The notes: generated from the sequence alone by a model not told the origin. Counted from the stretch's first letter, positions 51,505 to 61,440 are shown. The stretch: 64,000 nt of DNA from Schizochytrium sp. TIO01 (GCA_004764695.1 SMSO01000014.1:7361125-7425124); one strand, 5' to 3'. Program-made: numbers and translations.

Positions 51505-54500
51505 ATTCATCTATGCGTGTGGAAAACACGTGGATCAGATTGCTCTTCTGGGCATCAATGTAGCCCTGCATGACCTTGGACTGCCGCTGTACGTAAGAAA
51601 AGCCGTCCTGTCCACCGGTTGCAGGGGTGACCGGCTCAAACAGGGTGGGAATGGCTAGGTCCCACATCATTTTTCTCTCTTCGACCTTTTTCTTAATCGA
51701 GCCCTTGTACGTGTTTGCAAAGAAACGGTTCTTGGATTTTTGCTCTTCGCACAGTCCGCGCAGGTCGGAGAGCACTTCCTGGATTTCCTGCTGGCCTCCG
51801 TGGAGATTTAGGAATGGGGTGCACTTGGCGTCTTCGGCAATCCACTGGTTTACAATCTCCGAGGCTTTGTGGTAGATGGAAAGGCGGCCCTTCTCGAGAC
51901 GCTCGGCCCGCTCGCGCTCCACCAAAGAGCCCATGAGCAGCTTCGCGATCGTGCGAGAAGGCACATCAAAGGTGGCGACCTTGCAGCCCGGGTGCTGCGT
52001 GCATACCCCTGCTTGCTGCTTGCTGAGCGGCACACCCAGGACCTCCCGCAGCACGCGCCGAGTTACAGCAAGCTTCCAGGGATTTTCGGGATCAGCCTTG
52101 ACCACTTCCTTGAAGACCAAATCGAATTCCTCGCACAATCTATGCAAGTGAAACACAGCTACGTCGCTTCTTTCTTTAGAAGGACAGCTGTGCACTTCGA
52201 CCTTGTCCAAATTAATCGCCTTGCTGATTACATGATGATGAGGCGGCGGCGGCGGCACAGCAGCAGGAATGGCAGCAGCACCAACGGCACCAGCGGCATT
52301 GCCACCTTCGTCCAATTCTGATGCCGCCATTGCTATCTGTTCTTCTTCTTCTTCTTCTTCTTCTTCTTCTTCCTCCTGCGACGGCTGCTGAGTAAACAAT
52401 TCCTCCTGCTGGGTAAAGAAATCGTCATCATAATTCTCCTGCTGCTCTTGCTGCTCTTGCTGCTGCGGGGGCTCTTGCTGCTGTAGTATGGGATCCTCCT
52501 CAGTACCGGCGGCTTCTTCGTCTTGCTCGATTTCTCTAAAGGCCTCTGGGGGGCTGCCGAGCACCTCCAGGTAATCGATGAGCACGCGGCGCTTCTTCTT
52601 GACTTGGTCGTAGTTCTCGTGCCAGATCTGCACACCCTCGAGCTCCTGGCCTCGCTGAAGATACTCTACAGGGTTCGTAGGAATCGAGGCCTCATTAGCT
52701 TTGAGCTGCAGGTCTTCCTTGGTGGAAAGCAGCAAATCGGCGAGCATTTGAATCTTCCGCAGACCTCCTAGCTGTTCTATGTGCCTTAGCAGCTCCTCGG
52801 CCGCGTCAGGGTCATTCAAGCCCTTGTAGAAGTAGCGCGCCAACTCGAGAGAAGTCTTGTAGCCCCGAGAAATAATAGTGTCGTCCTCTGGATGCTCCCT
52901 GACGTGCTCCAGATAACCAGCCACTTCCGAGCTGCGGGAATGTTCGGTGATGTTCATGTAGCGCCCAAAACGGAACTGGGTAGACACCTCGCGGTCATAG
53001 GAAGAATCGGTGTCGGTCTGCACGAACATGCGCGCCTGCCGAGGGTCAATATAGTTGCTGAGGATTTGCATGAGGAAAGTGCGAAGGTAATCCGCATTTG
53101 ACAGTCTCTTCTGGTAACGCACTCGCTCCAAGACAAAGGAAGTCATCGCAGCTGCGTAAATCCTTGTGGTCTTGGCGCCCCGCGGGAGAGGCGGCGGCGC
53201 CTCGCACTCAGGAATCTCAAAGCCTCCCGAATTGATCTCGACCATTTCAACAGAGCTTAAACCGTCGGTCTCGTGAACAGTGATGTTCGTGTGCAAGTAA
53301 ATGGACACGCGCCCACTGCGGGGAGCGCGCACACGCGCTAGCAACTGCATGACGTTGCGCGGCGTCACCTCCTGGCTCCCAATAAACACCATGGTCTCCT
53401 CAAAGTGATTCGCACTGTAATCGAGCCCTGCTCCCAGCACTGAATTCACAATCAAGACGCGGTAGTTCTCCCAGGATTTTGTATCCGCCATAGACTCCTT
53501 CGTCTTCTCCGTGTCGTCTCCTGTGATGGCCTTGACGGCATAAACATCACTGACGTCCTGGAAGCCCAGCCGAACGTGCACAAACTCGACGAACCAGGCC
53601 TCAAGGGCGCGGCATTGGTGCTTGCCGGGGCACACGATGAAGAGGTTCTTACCTTCCCTGAGGACCGTTTCAGCGCGCTGGAACCACTGGCACATGTAAG
53701 GCACGAGGCAGTACACACGCATGTAGGGAGAGAGCCGGTTAATGTGCACGCGAAAGTAGTTCTGCTGCCGCGGAGGCCGCAGGCTCTCAATCCACTGCGC
53801 GGCTGTGTCGTCCATGTCTGCGTCAGAGAAAATCACCACTTTGGCCTTGCGGATCAGCTCAATCATGATATAAAGCGTCACTTCCCTGTGCTCGCTGAGC
53901 GTTTCACTCACGACGTGGCTCATCAGAGAGGTAAATTCGTCCAGGACCACCACGTCGTACTCCAGCCTGCCAATCATCGCGCGCTCGACAGTTCCGTCCT
54001 CCAGCACGACCGCCTCCGGAGTGAAGATATGGCGCAGCGAGTCAAGCTGAATCGAGAGGCGGGGCTCCGTCAGGGCCGCGCGGTCGATGCGGCCATCCTT
54101 GCGGTAGTTCACCAGGCCCAGGCGGCTAGCCAGCGCAGCGGCCAGCATGCGGCGAAAGCTGATGGACAAGACAGAGGCCTCTTCGGGAAGCTCCTCGATG
54201 ACCTTGGCGATTAACTCCGTCTTGCCTGTGCCCATGGAGCTCCAGAGGACCAGTGTGGAGGGCCCCAGCAGCGGGCTGGTCGGCTCGCCGCCCCTGCGTT
54301 GCGGGCCGAAGATCTGCGAGAGGTCGGCAATGTCGTGAAAGCGCCGCTCCTCCAGGGGCTCCAGTCTGTAAATGTGGTGGTAAGGCGCAAACTTGCGCAG
54401 CGCGCCGATGCCCATGGCCACCTTAGACACCGGCATCCGAGCGGGCCTCACGACAGTTTCGTTTTCCAGCCTTTCAACCTGCTGGGCCAGCATGCTGCTC

Positions 54501-56488
54501 CTCGTGGGGTCTGTGTCTGGCACCAAAAAGCTGTTGTTCTTCGAGGCGTGGAAGGTGAAGGAGCGCTTGCTGCCGCACTTGAAGCAGTAGAGCTCGAGGT
54601 CCATGGATGCAGTGAGGGTCAGTTTGTGCATGTTCGTGTTATTCTCACTCTGGCAGAACAAACAGAAACGAAAGCCGGTTTCTACGCAGTGGAAACGCAC
54701 GATGGCGCACATACCCACGCCTCCCTCGAGCCCGTGGAAAGCAACATTCGGCGCGTAGTCCACTTTACCGTCGGCCTTGACCGCTTCCAGGATCCCCTTG
54801 AGGCTCCGGAGAAGATAGTTGCGCAGGTACCTAGCTTTGTTCAGACGAACAAAGTTGCCTGCGACCACGCGGGCCAGCATGAGGTTCTCCAGGTTCCCCA
54901 CACTCTGCATATTGTCCTCGTCAACTCCGGTGTGCTCGTTTCGCAACTGGAAGAGCGCCTGCCAGATGTGCGCCTTCTGCGGGTCGCCGCGCCTCCCGTT
55001 CGACTCCCAGACCAATGCGTTCATAGTTTTAATGATTCGTCTGGCCGGTGGGCAGTAGCCGAGCTCGTTTACATTATTGCAGCATTTGCGAATGTACTCA
55101 AACCCGGTTTTCTTCGCTTCGTCGGGCACCTTGATCACGCGCGGGTTTGAACAGAGCTGCGGGTAAAAATGCACTACGCTGTGGTGCCAGGGGCGCTGCA
55201 AGTCACCCGATCGGACGGGCTTGAGAAAGCGGAGGTAATCCTTGGCCTTGGCGCCCTGCAGCTTCTGCCGCACCACTTGGAAGCCATCATCAGCCTTGGC
55301 GCACCCTGGAAGACGGAACTCGCGTTTACCTTTCGAGTAAATCACAACGTCCATCAGGCAGCCCAGCTTGAAGATACTCCAAGGATTAGAAGCAGCAGAG
55401 GCAGAGGCAGAATCAGCAGCAGAGGCAGAAGCAGCAGAAGCAGGATTATTGATCCTCTTGTACTTGCGGAAGTGGAAGCACCGCCGGAAGATCTCAAGGT
55501 GGCCGTGGCAGATCCCTGAAGTCTCAGCGGAAACGGCGATTTCTCTGGTCACGATCTTGAGCATCATAGCAGTAATCACCGCGGCGGCCTGCCGCAGGAC
55601 CTCGCGGTTGGGGAAGCCCGCCTCGCACCCCACAATGGCGTGGAAGGAGATCTTGGGCTCCTTCGCATAGTACTGGGGCCGGTTGCTCTCCAGGATGAGG
55701 AAATCGTCTGCGGCCAGCTGCAGAGGGGCTCCGTCTCGATCAGTCATCGTCTCGTTCATGATCATCACGGCAAGGCGGCAGAGCGTGGTGACAGAAATGC
55801 GAATATCCTCGTAGCTAAGTGGCAGGTCATCCCTCAGAGAGCGCACGCGCATGTCCTCTGAATCAACGTCTACGTCAATATCAAAGTGCATCTTGCACGC
55901 TTCGTAAGACTGGATGATCTCGTTGTAGTTCCGCAGAAAGGGCGGCGTGCTGGCTACAACCAGGCAAAGGTCGCGCGGGCCCAGCAGCGGCATGAAGCGG
56001 TGCGCAACGTGGTTCCCTATAAATCCGTTCACCGCAAGGAAAAGCACGTGCGTGTCTCTGCGGGCGTCATACTCTTCTTCGCCGTAAGCGGAGTGCAGCT
56101 TGTAGTGCCGCCGGAGCTCCGCAAGTTTGGTCTTGAACCTGGAAATAAGCGTGGCGTCTGTATCTGCGAGACCTCTGTCGCTGTCTTCCACCGGGAAACG
56201 CGCCAAAATCATCGACAGGTCCCCCTGCTCGCTCATCTTGCCGTGCAGGGACCGCAGGCGCGCGTCGTTCATCGAGTCGAAGGAACTCACAAGCTCGCGA
56301 AGGGCGTACACAGAAGCATTCTGGCGCCGCTTGAGCTTAGGAAGGGGCCACGAAACCAGCGTGCTATCGCAAGCCCTTTCCATATCGCTAAAACCAAAGG
56401 CCTGGTCAATGGAAATGCTCTTGATCGCATCATTGATCCGAAGAGCGCGGTCAATGCGCCTTTGCTCACGCTCGGCCTCAGTAATCAT
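51464..56488 (-). CDS. primase-helicase: UL52-like AEP primase fused to SF2 origin-binding-type helicase
   Basis: The open frame reaches 56608 through a CTT repeat. The first ATG (56488) gives 1,674 residues. Primase: MHFDIDVDVD with D203/D205, ISFHAIV with H283, and LMDVVIYSKGKREFRLPG with D380 are the three archaeo-eukaryotic primase motifs. A zinc-ribbon-like CLFC ... YCFKCGSK (C635, C638) follows, as in herpesvirus UL52-type primases. Helicase: Walker A SSMGTGKTEL (K756), Walker B VVVLDEFTSL (D850, E851), SDADMDD, and motif VI QLLARVRAPRSGR (Q1048, R1052, R1054), resembling herpesvirus origin-binding helicases (UL9). A Gln/Glu-rich linker leads to a C-terminal helical domain with Cys/His. 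It probably initiates and primes replication of the element. Walker and primase residues all look intact. Confidence 0.88.
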   Translation of the reverse strand: MITEAEREQRRIDRALRINDAIKSISIDQAFGFSDMERACDSTLVSWPLPKLKRRQNASVYALRELVSSFDSMNDARLRSLHGKMSEQGDLSMILARFPVEDSDRGLADTDATLISRFKTKLAELRRHYKLHSAYGEEEYDARRDTHVLFLAVNGFIGNHVAHRFMPLLGPRDLCLVVASTPPFLRNYNEIIQSYEACKMHFDIDVDVDSEDMRVRSLRDDLPLSYEDIRISVTTLCRLAVMIMNETMTDRDGAPLQLAADDFLILESNRPQYYAKEPKISFHAIVGCEAGFPNREVLRQAAAVITAMMLKIVTREIAVSAETSGICHGHLEIFRRCFHFRKYKRINNPASAASASAADSASASAASNPWSIFKLGCLMDVVIYSKGKREFRLPGCAKADDGFQVVRQKLQGAKAKDYLRFLKPVRSGDLQRPWHHSVVHFYPQLCSNPRVIKVPDEAKKTGFEYIRKCCNNVNELGYCPPARRIIKTMNALVWESNGRRGDPQKAHIWQALFQLRNEHTGVDEDNMQSVGNLENLMLARVVAGNFVRLNKARYLRNYLLRSLKGILEAVKADGKVDYAPNVAFHGLEGGVGMCAIVRFHCVETGFRFCLFCQSENNTNMHKLTLTASMDLELYCFKCGSKRSFTFHASKNNSFLVPDTDPTRSSMLAQQVERLENETVVRPARMPVSKVAMGIGALRKFAPYHHIYRLEPLEERRFHDIADLSQIFGPQRRGGEPTSPLLGPSTLVLWSSMGTGKTELIAKVIEELPEEASVLSISFRRMLAAALASRLGLVNYRKDGRIDRAALTEPRLSIQLDSLRHIFTPEAVVLEDGTVERAMIGRLEYDVVVLDEFTSLMSHVVSETLSEHREVTLYIMIELIRKAKVVIFSDADMDDTAAQWIESLRPPRQQNYFRVHINRLSPYMRVYCLVPYMCQWFQRAETVLREGKNLFIVCPGKHQCRALEAWFVEFVHVRLGFQDVSDVYAVKAITGDDTEKTKESMADTKSWENYRVLIVNSVLGAGLDYSANHFEETMVFIGSQEVTPRNVMQLLARVRAPRSGRVSIYLHTNITVHETDGLSSVEMVEINSGGFEIPECEAPPPLPRGAKTTRIYAAAMTSFVLERVRYQKRLSNADYLRTFLMQILSNYIDPRQARMFVQTDTDSSYDREVSTQFRFGRYMNITEHSRSSEVAGYLEHVREHPEDDTIISRGYKTSLELARYFYKGLNDPDAAEELLRHIEQLGGLRKIQMLADLLLSTKEDLQLKANEASIPTNPVEYLQRGQELEGVQIWHENYDQVKKKRRVLIDYLEVLGSPPEAFREIEQDEEAAGTEEDPILQQQEPPQQQEQQEQQENYDDDFFTQQEELFTQQPSQEEEEEEEEEEEEQIAMAASELDEGGNAAGAVGAAAIPAAVPPPPPHHHVISKAINLDKVEVHSCPSKERSDVAVFHLHRLCEEFDLVFKEVVKADPENPWKLAVTRRVLREVLGVPLSKQQAGVCTQHPGCKVATFDVPSRTIAKLLMGSLVERERAERLEKGRLSIYHKASEIVNQWIAEDAKCTPFLNLHGGQQEIQEVLSDLRGLCEEQKSKNRFFANTYKGSIKKKVEERKMMWDLAIPTLFEPVTPATGGQDGFSYVQRQSKVMQGYIDAQKSNLIHVFSTRIDEFRGLAPDNDDDSH

Positions 56489-57228
56489 CAGGAGGGGAGG
56501 TTTTTTTCTTCTTCTTGTTGTTTGGTTTGTTTTTAAAATAAATTTTAGTCTTCTTCTTCTTCTTCTTCTTCTTCTTCTTCTTCTTCTTCTTCTAATGTGA
56601 TGGACCACTGACTGCTATTACCTTGTTTGAACGAATCAAGCTTTTTTGATCATCCAACTCAATCTTGATTTTAGTTTTGCTTCGTAGTTTTTTATTTCAC
56701 AATGGCTTCTTGCGTGTAAATCCAAAAGCAAAATCTAACCACGAATCGACCTTTGTTGAAATGCCTATATTGCCAAGGGAGGGCCCCTCTCTAACCGTCT
56801 AACCTGTCGAGATCTTCCAACAACTGGAATTATTGTACTTCCATTTGTACCAATTTTTGTAAGTTTGAAATTGTGGTTTGTTACGGGAAAATATAGTTTT
56901 ATACTAATTGCGTCATAGTCACAGGAAAACTTTCTGTAAATATACACCACCCCGCAAAACTTTGTACTTCCATGTGCTCCAAGGGTCTGGAGCTTTTGGT
57001 AGACCAGATCGACCAAACGGTTTGCCAGAGTTCGGAGCAGAGCTGTTCGTGAAGAGCGATTTAGAAAAAAACGAGAAGGAAATCGGATAACTCCAGACTT
57101 TTTGATCTTTTTGGCTTCTCCAGATCCCAAACCGGAAATCCAGAGCTCTTTAGCATCGCATTTTCCTTTAAAGATAGTTTCACGAGTTCTCACATCTAGA
57201 CATACGAAAGAAATAGTACGTAGAAACA
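56489..57228. other. intergenic region between divergent genes, with CTT repeat
   Basis: 740 bases. A CTT microsatellite of about 16 units lies at about 56548-56594, in the 5' flank of the primase-helicase gene (GAA on the coding strand). An open antisense frame at 56765-57229 has no ATG at all and is not called. The last 150 bases resemble the 5' flank of the next family copies (TTTCCTTTAAAGATAG before the ATG). Confidence 0.55.
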
Positions 57229-58170
57229 ATGAGCGGAGATAAGCAAGAAGTTCAAGACATTGAGCAAGTGCAGCAGGTTTACTCCAAGTATGAAAACCTC
57301 TCTCCTGCCATGCGCGCTGCGGTGCTCAACGATCCCGCGGTGAAGAACGCTTCGCCGCGCCTGCTAGATATCTGGCACTACACCAATCGCTTCATCGGAG
57401 CGACAGGCTTCGTCTACCACGCAGCCCAAGTAGCACGCATGTGTGGACTTTCTGATGATATGCGTGATTTTAAACATCACCAACTGGAAAAACATGGAGA
57501 AAGGGGTGTGGATTGGGATTTTGTTAAGAAATCGGAGGTTTTTCCAGCTCTTTTCGGTGAAAATTTCAGAATGAACAGAACGAACAGCGGTGTCCATATT
57601 GAAAACTCCATAGTATTACCAGTGCCTGGGTCCACCACCGGAGAGACTGTGACAATTTCCCCGGGAGGAAATGCAGCCAAGTTTCCTATGCTAACCGAGA
57701 AGTTCGCTCGCCGACTGATCCTTTCTTCAAATGGACAAATTGGGCGCCTCTATCGCGAGTTCATGATCGTCTTCTGGTCTGCCATTGCTAAGATCAGAGA
57801 AGAGCCCCTGACTGCAGCAAAGGTCATCCAAGATGCAGATGAAGAAATTGAAGAAATCATTCAGGATACTGTGCTCGAACCCATTCCAGTGAACAAGCAC
57901 AACGAAATTCGTGATAAAATCGCAGATAGATATAATGGGAAAATTGAAAGTGTTAACGATGCAGGCACTGCAGACGTAGAAACGAAAGACGAAGTCATCG
58001 AAGTGAAGCCCGTGGAAGATTGGTCTCATGGGATTGGGCAGGTATTTGGTTACGGAGAAGCAACAGGAAAGAGAAAGCGCTTGGTGCTTTTCGGTGAGAA
58101 AGAGCCCAATCCCATTTGTAAAAAGGTGTGCGACAAATTGGGAATCTCCCTTGAAATTCTTAAAGAGTAA
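57229..58170 (+). CDS. modular family copy A with C-terminal PD-(D/E)XK nuclease
   Basis: 313 codons with an ATG start. Residues 1-165 are shared with the next gene (SGDKQEVQDIEQVQQVYSK; LLDIWHYTNRFIGA-GFVYHA, cut as two blocks; ENSIVLPVPGSTTGET; SPGGNAAKFPMLTEKFARR). The role of this shared part is unknown; it may bind DNA. The C-terminal 95 residues look like a PD-(D/E)XK nuclease: NEIRDKIADRYNGK, AGTADVETKDEVIEVK with D249, E258 and K260, WSHGIGQVFGYGEA (Q271) and RLVLFGEK. All key residues are present. Such nuclease-tailed genes in large DNA viruses can behave as selfish elements. Confidence 0.75.
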   Translation: MSGDKQEVQDIEQVQQVYSKYENLSPAMRAAVLNDPAVKNASPRLLDIWHYTNRFIGATGFVYHAAQVARMCGLSDDMRDFKHHQLEKHGERGVDWDFVKKSEVFPALFGENFRMNRTNSGVHIENSIVLPVPGSTTGETVTISPGGNAAKFPMLTEKFARRLILSSNGQIGRLYREFMIVFWSAIAKIREEPLTAAKVIQDADEEIEEIIQDTVLEPIPVNKHNEIRDKIADRYNGKIESVNDAGTADVETKDEVIEVKPVEDWSHGIGQVFGYGEATGKRKRLVLFGEKEPNPICKKVCDKLGISLEILKE

Positions 58171-58206
58171 AATCAATTAAAAGAAATTTAAAAGAAAAGA
58201 AGAATA

Positions 58207-58374
58207 AATCCATCTGAGTTTTTTCTCCTCCTGATCTCAAGTCAGAAAATCAGGAATCCTTTGCCATTTTTTTTTTTCTTTTAAAGCATCTTTAAAAGTT
58301 TTTTTTGTATTTTGAGAAAACAAAGAAAACGAGAAGAAGAAAGAAAACAATACGTACGTACTTAGCTAAGAACA
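58207..58374 (+). promoter_or_regulatory. duplicated 5' flank of family copy B
   Basis: About 165 bases nearly identical to 61817-61973: AATCAGGAA-CCTTTGCCATTTTT, TCTTTTAAAGCATCTTTAAAA, GAGAAGAAGAAAGAAAACAA and TACTTAGCTAAGAACAATGAG (each cut short here). The 5' flank of copy A is similar only in part. It probably carries the promoter of this gene family. Confidence 0.6.
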
Positions 58375-59575
58375 ATGAGCGGAACTTATCAAGAAGTTCA
58401 AGACATTGAGCAAGTGCAGCAGGTTTACTCCAAGTATGCAAACCTCACTGAGGCCATGCGCGCTGCGGTGCTCAATGATCCCACGGTGAAGAACGCTTCG
58501 CCCCGCCTGCTGGACATCTGGCACTATACGAATCGCTTCATCGGAGCGAAAGGTTTTGTCTACCACGCAGCCCAAGTAGCGCGCATGTGCGGACTGGCAT
58601 ACAATGCTAATCATGATCGCGTTCACTTCAAAGAGAGGTACCTCGAAGTTCATGGTGAAAAGGCGGTAGACTGGGATTTTGTCAAGAAATCGGAGGTTTT
58701 CAAACCCTCTTTCGGAGAAAAATCCAATTATTCCAATGCTGGTACTTATGCTGGTACTTCCGAAAACTCCATATTATTACCAGTGCCTGGGTCGACCACC
58801 GGAGAAACTGCAACAATTTCCCCGGGAGGAAATGCGGCGAAGTTTCCTATGCTGACCGAGAAGTTCGCTCGCCGGCTGATTTTGCGTTGCGGTCAGAAGG
58901 GTTTAGATAAGGACTACGCTGAGTTCCTCCTTGCCATGAATGATATTGTGGTGAAGGTTGCTACCGGTCAGTACGTGCAACCCGAAGAACAGCAGGAGCA
59001 ACAGAACCGAGGTACTAAACGTCCTATGACCTAGCAGGAGGAACTGGAGTATGAGAAGTTTCTACTTTTTCAGAAGGAGCGTATGGAGGAGCTCAAATTA
59101 AAGAAAGCTCGTCGAGATGCCGAAGAAGCCCAGTTGAGGCAGATTCAGGCGGAGAATTTCTTCAAAATGATGGCCGCATATGGAGGTGACGAGTCTGACC
59201 GTGACAAGATCCACCGCATGGATTACCAGCGCAATATCGTTTTCTCCATTGGTGATTCCTTGCTTCAGGATATCAGGGGAGGTCACTCACAAATGCAGAG
59301 TGGCCAGCCAGCCTGTGCACACCATTATGGACGCTGAGCCTGCAGAAAGAGAAATTACCATTTCCGAAGTTGCTTTGCGATTGCTGGGACACCCTGCACG
59401 CGACAAGGAACTTCCCAAGTTTGGAATGGCTGTGAGCAAACTCTATTTTGCTAAGTACGGCACCAAGCCTCCCAAGCGCAACCAGTTCGTGGATGGTGCG
59501 CCTCGCCAAGTCAATTCTTATACTACTAAGGACCTTGACCTTCTTGAGCAAGGCATTCATCAGTGTATCCAATAA
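58375..59575 (+). pseudogene. modular family copy B, broken by a stop codon and a frameshift
   Basis: The ATG frame codes for 219 residues, sharing the first 165 with copy A and then switching to RCGQKGLDKDYAEFLLAMND. It stops at TAG (59032-59034), but the same frame continues for 100 codons (coiled-coil-like EELEYEKFLLFQKERMEEL and LRQIQAENFFKMM). Near 59275 (GGGGAGG) the coding sense moves to another frame and continues with ITISEVALRLLGHPARD, LPKFGMAVSKLYFAKYG and RQVNSYTTKDLDLLE to a TAA at 59575. The gene thus appears to have been about 400 codons long, with a different C-terminus from copy A. The truncated N-terminal part may still be made. Confidence 0.7.
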
Positions 59576-60000
59576 AACTCTACCAGTAGAGAAATCGATG
59601 GAAAATTTCTAAACACTCAAATAAAACGAAAATGTAGTACCTCTAGATCTTCCTGCACCCAAAATTGAATTGGAGGAGAGTGATGAGTCATCCATGCGCC
59701 ATCAAAATCCGCTTTCCACCTTCGGTTTTTCGTAGGTACCCTTTTATTTTGGTTCTCACCCAAAGCAGACCACTAACTAAGGAAGCTTAAATTTTCTTAT
59801 AGATACGAAGGTGAGAGTGTGAAAGAAGAGGAGGGAGAGAAAATGGGAAAGGGCAAACGCCGCAAAGCCGCAAACGCGGTGACGACAGTGCGACGACGAA
59901 CGAGGGCGCGACGGGAGCCAAAGCGTCAGGCAGTCGCAGGGGTGTGCCGTTCCGGAAGGTAGGTATTGGGCGTTTAGATCCCGTCCCTGAGAATAACGCG
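59576..60000. other. intergenic region with a short basic open frame
   Basis: 425 bases. An ATG at 59843 opens a 39-codon, Arg/Lys-rich frame (GKGKRRKAANAV ... RRRTRARREPKR) that ends at 59962, overlapping in another frame the open upstream part of the HNH gene. It may be a displaced N-terminus of that gene. Confidence 0.45.
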
Positions 60001-61275
60001 ATGGAGAATCAAGGCGCTTTGGACGATGCCGAGAGCAGGCGCCGCACAGCCCAACGAGTATATGATGATATAATCAATGAGCTCGAACGAATAAAGGAGA
60101 AGATCGAGCAATTTGAAGAGGCGGCCAATGAGGACAACGAACAGGAGATTTTCGACCAACTGTCCAAATATAATCAACGCCGTTTTGGAAATGTTGATGG
60201 TTACTTAAAGTATTTACTTGAGGGACTAGCGAATCTCAGACGTGAAAGAGAAGTTCAAGGCGAAGTATTGAAGACGGCTACTCAGGAGGTCCAAGACCTT
60301 AGGGCAGCACTCAGACTGATCACGCACGGTGATAAGCACTATTTTGAGGTCACTGGTTGGATCAACGGATCGAAATATAGTACTGGCGTTCGTCAGAGCG
60401 TCTACTATGCCGCAGCTGATACAGGTGGAATGTACCTCACCTCGGTCGATGAAGAGCCTCACGATGCTCATCGAAATGCTATATACTATAATGGAGAAGA
60501 CCTCAATTTTCAGCTTTTCTTTTGTGACGAAAAGGCGGCCAGAGAATTTACAGTCTTGATTTCCAACGGCCGGAGTCAGCGAGTGAACACGAAGATATCT
60601 AATTCGGAAAGTATATCCAACGAAGACCTCCGTAACATTCTTTACGACGATTATGATACTACGGATGAACCAGACTCGCCTGGCATCTCCCACGCATCTT
60701 CAATCTCTAGCAAGACTTTGGCCGACTTGTCGAGTAACCTGGCCAAATTTCAATCCATTGAACGTTCTGATTTAGTGGCGCGTGGTAAAGCACAAATCTG
60801 TCACCTTGTGGATAAGAGTCACGTTGGAAGCATCGAAGGTTTCTCTGATGATGACAACAATAAGCTATGCTTAACCCCGACTCTTCACGCGAAGTTCGAT
60901 GGGAATCGGAACAGGCACGGATATTCATCTGCCCCTGACATACTGATCGAGCACGTTGTTGCGCCGCGAGAGGGCCTCATTGTTACCGCTCCGGGGTTAA
61001 TTGAAAACCCTGGATTCACCGATGACCAACTACAGGAACGCGCTTTGGTCTGGCTCAAAGTGAACTTTCCTTACAAAGAAGACTTCATTCTTTTTGGGAA
61101 TCTACTCAAATTTGGTAGCATCGTTGATCCTGAGGAGGACCTAGAGTTGCGGTGTTGGGTTGTCTATACTTTTGTCCACGTTCTTGATAAAGATCAGTTT
61201 ATGGAGAATATTGATTGGAAAGCAAAACGCACGAAGCAAGTATGGGAGGAACTGGGATTTAATCAAAGCAATTAA
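60001..61275 (+). CDS. coiled-coil HNH-type nuclease, copy 2
   Basis: The open frame begins before 59944. The first ATG (60001, MENQGALDDAESRRRTAQ) gives 424 residues. Same plan as 37724-39064: a coiled coil (near 25-100), the shared middle domain (YFEVTGWINGSKYS, QSVYYAAADTGG, RNAIYYNGEDLNFQLFF), and an HNH-like motif (AQICHLVDKSHVG, then DDDNNKLCLTPTLHAKFDG). In copy 1 the motif starts CAHL and here it is CHL, still with Cys-His. The C-terminal part (VWEELGFNQSN) is also comparable. The two copies flank the centre of the gene block and are about 22 kb apart. A nuclease role is inferred from the motif. Confidence 0.7.
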   Translation: MENQGALDDAESRRRTAQRVYDDIINELERIKEKIEQFEEAANEDNEQEIFDQLSKYNQRRFGNVDGYLKYLLEGLANLRREREVQGEVLKTATQEVQDLRAALRLITHGDKHYFEVTGWINGSKYSTGVRQSVYYAAADTGGMYLTSVDEEPHDAHRNAIYYNGEDLNFQLFFCDEKAAREFTVLISNGRSQRVNTKISNSESISNEDLRNILYDDYDTTDEPDSPGISHASSISSKTLADLSSNLAKFQSIERSDLVARGKAQICHLVDKSHVGSIEGFSDDDNNKLCLTPTLHAKFDGNRNRHGYSSAPDILIEHVVAPREGLIVTAPGLIENPGFTDDQLQERALVWLKVNFPYKEDFILFGNLLKFGSIVDPEEDLELRCWVVYTFVHVLDKDQFMENIDWKAKRTKQVWEELGFNQSN

Positions 61276-61345
61276 CCGTCTGAACTTTAAAAAATAAAAA
61301 CAAATTACCACTAAGGCGGAATGTCTCCGGGCCGTCTATATTCTC

Positions 61346-61440
61346 AACCAGTTTTGCAGACAGTCCGCTTCGCCAAGTCAATTCTTATACTACTAAGGAC
61401 CTTGACCTTCTTGAGCAAGGCATTCATCAGAGTGTATATA
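61346..61440 (+). pseudogene. detached C-terminal fragment of family copy B
   Basis: About 95 bases repeat 59481-59575: CAACCAGTT, TTCGCCAAGTCAATTCTTAT, ACTACTAAGGACCTTGACC and GAGCAAGGCATTCATCAG (split here). The upstream part is diverged and no start codon is linked to it. A leftover from a further family copy or from a gene-conversion event. Confidence 0.75.

Noticed and set aside
53576-55150. Plus-strand frames of 212 and 283 codons inside the primase-helicase gene
   Set aside because: Antisense shadows of a GC-rich coding region whose minus-strand frame carries all primase and helicase motifs.
56765-57229. 154-codon minus-strand frame upstream of family copy A
   Set aside because: It contains no ATG, and it overlaps the 5' flank and start of the copy A gene. 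No domain is visible.
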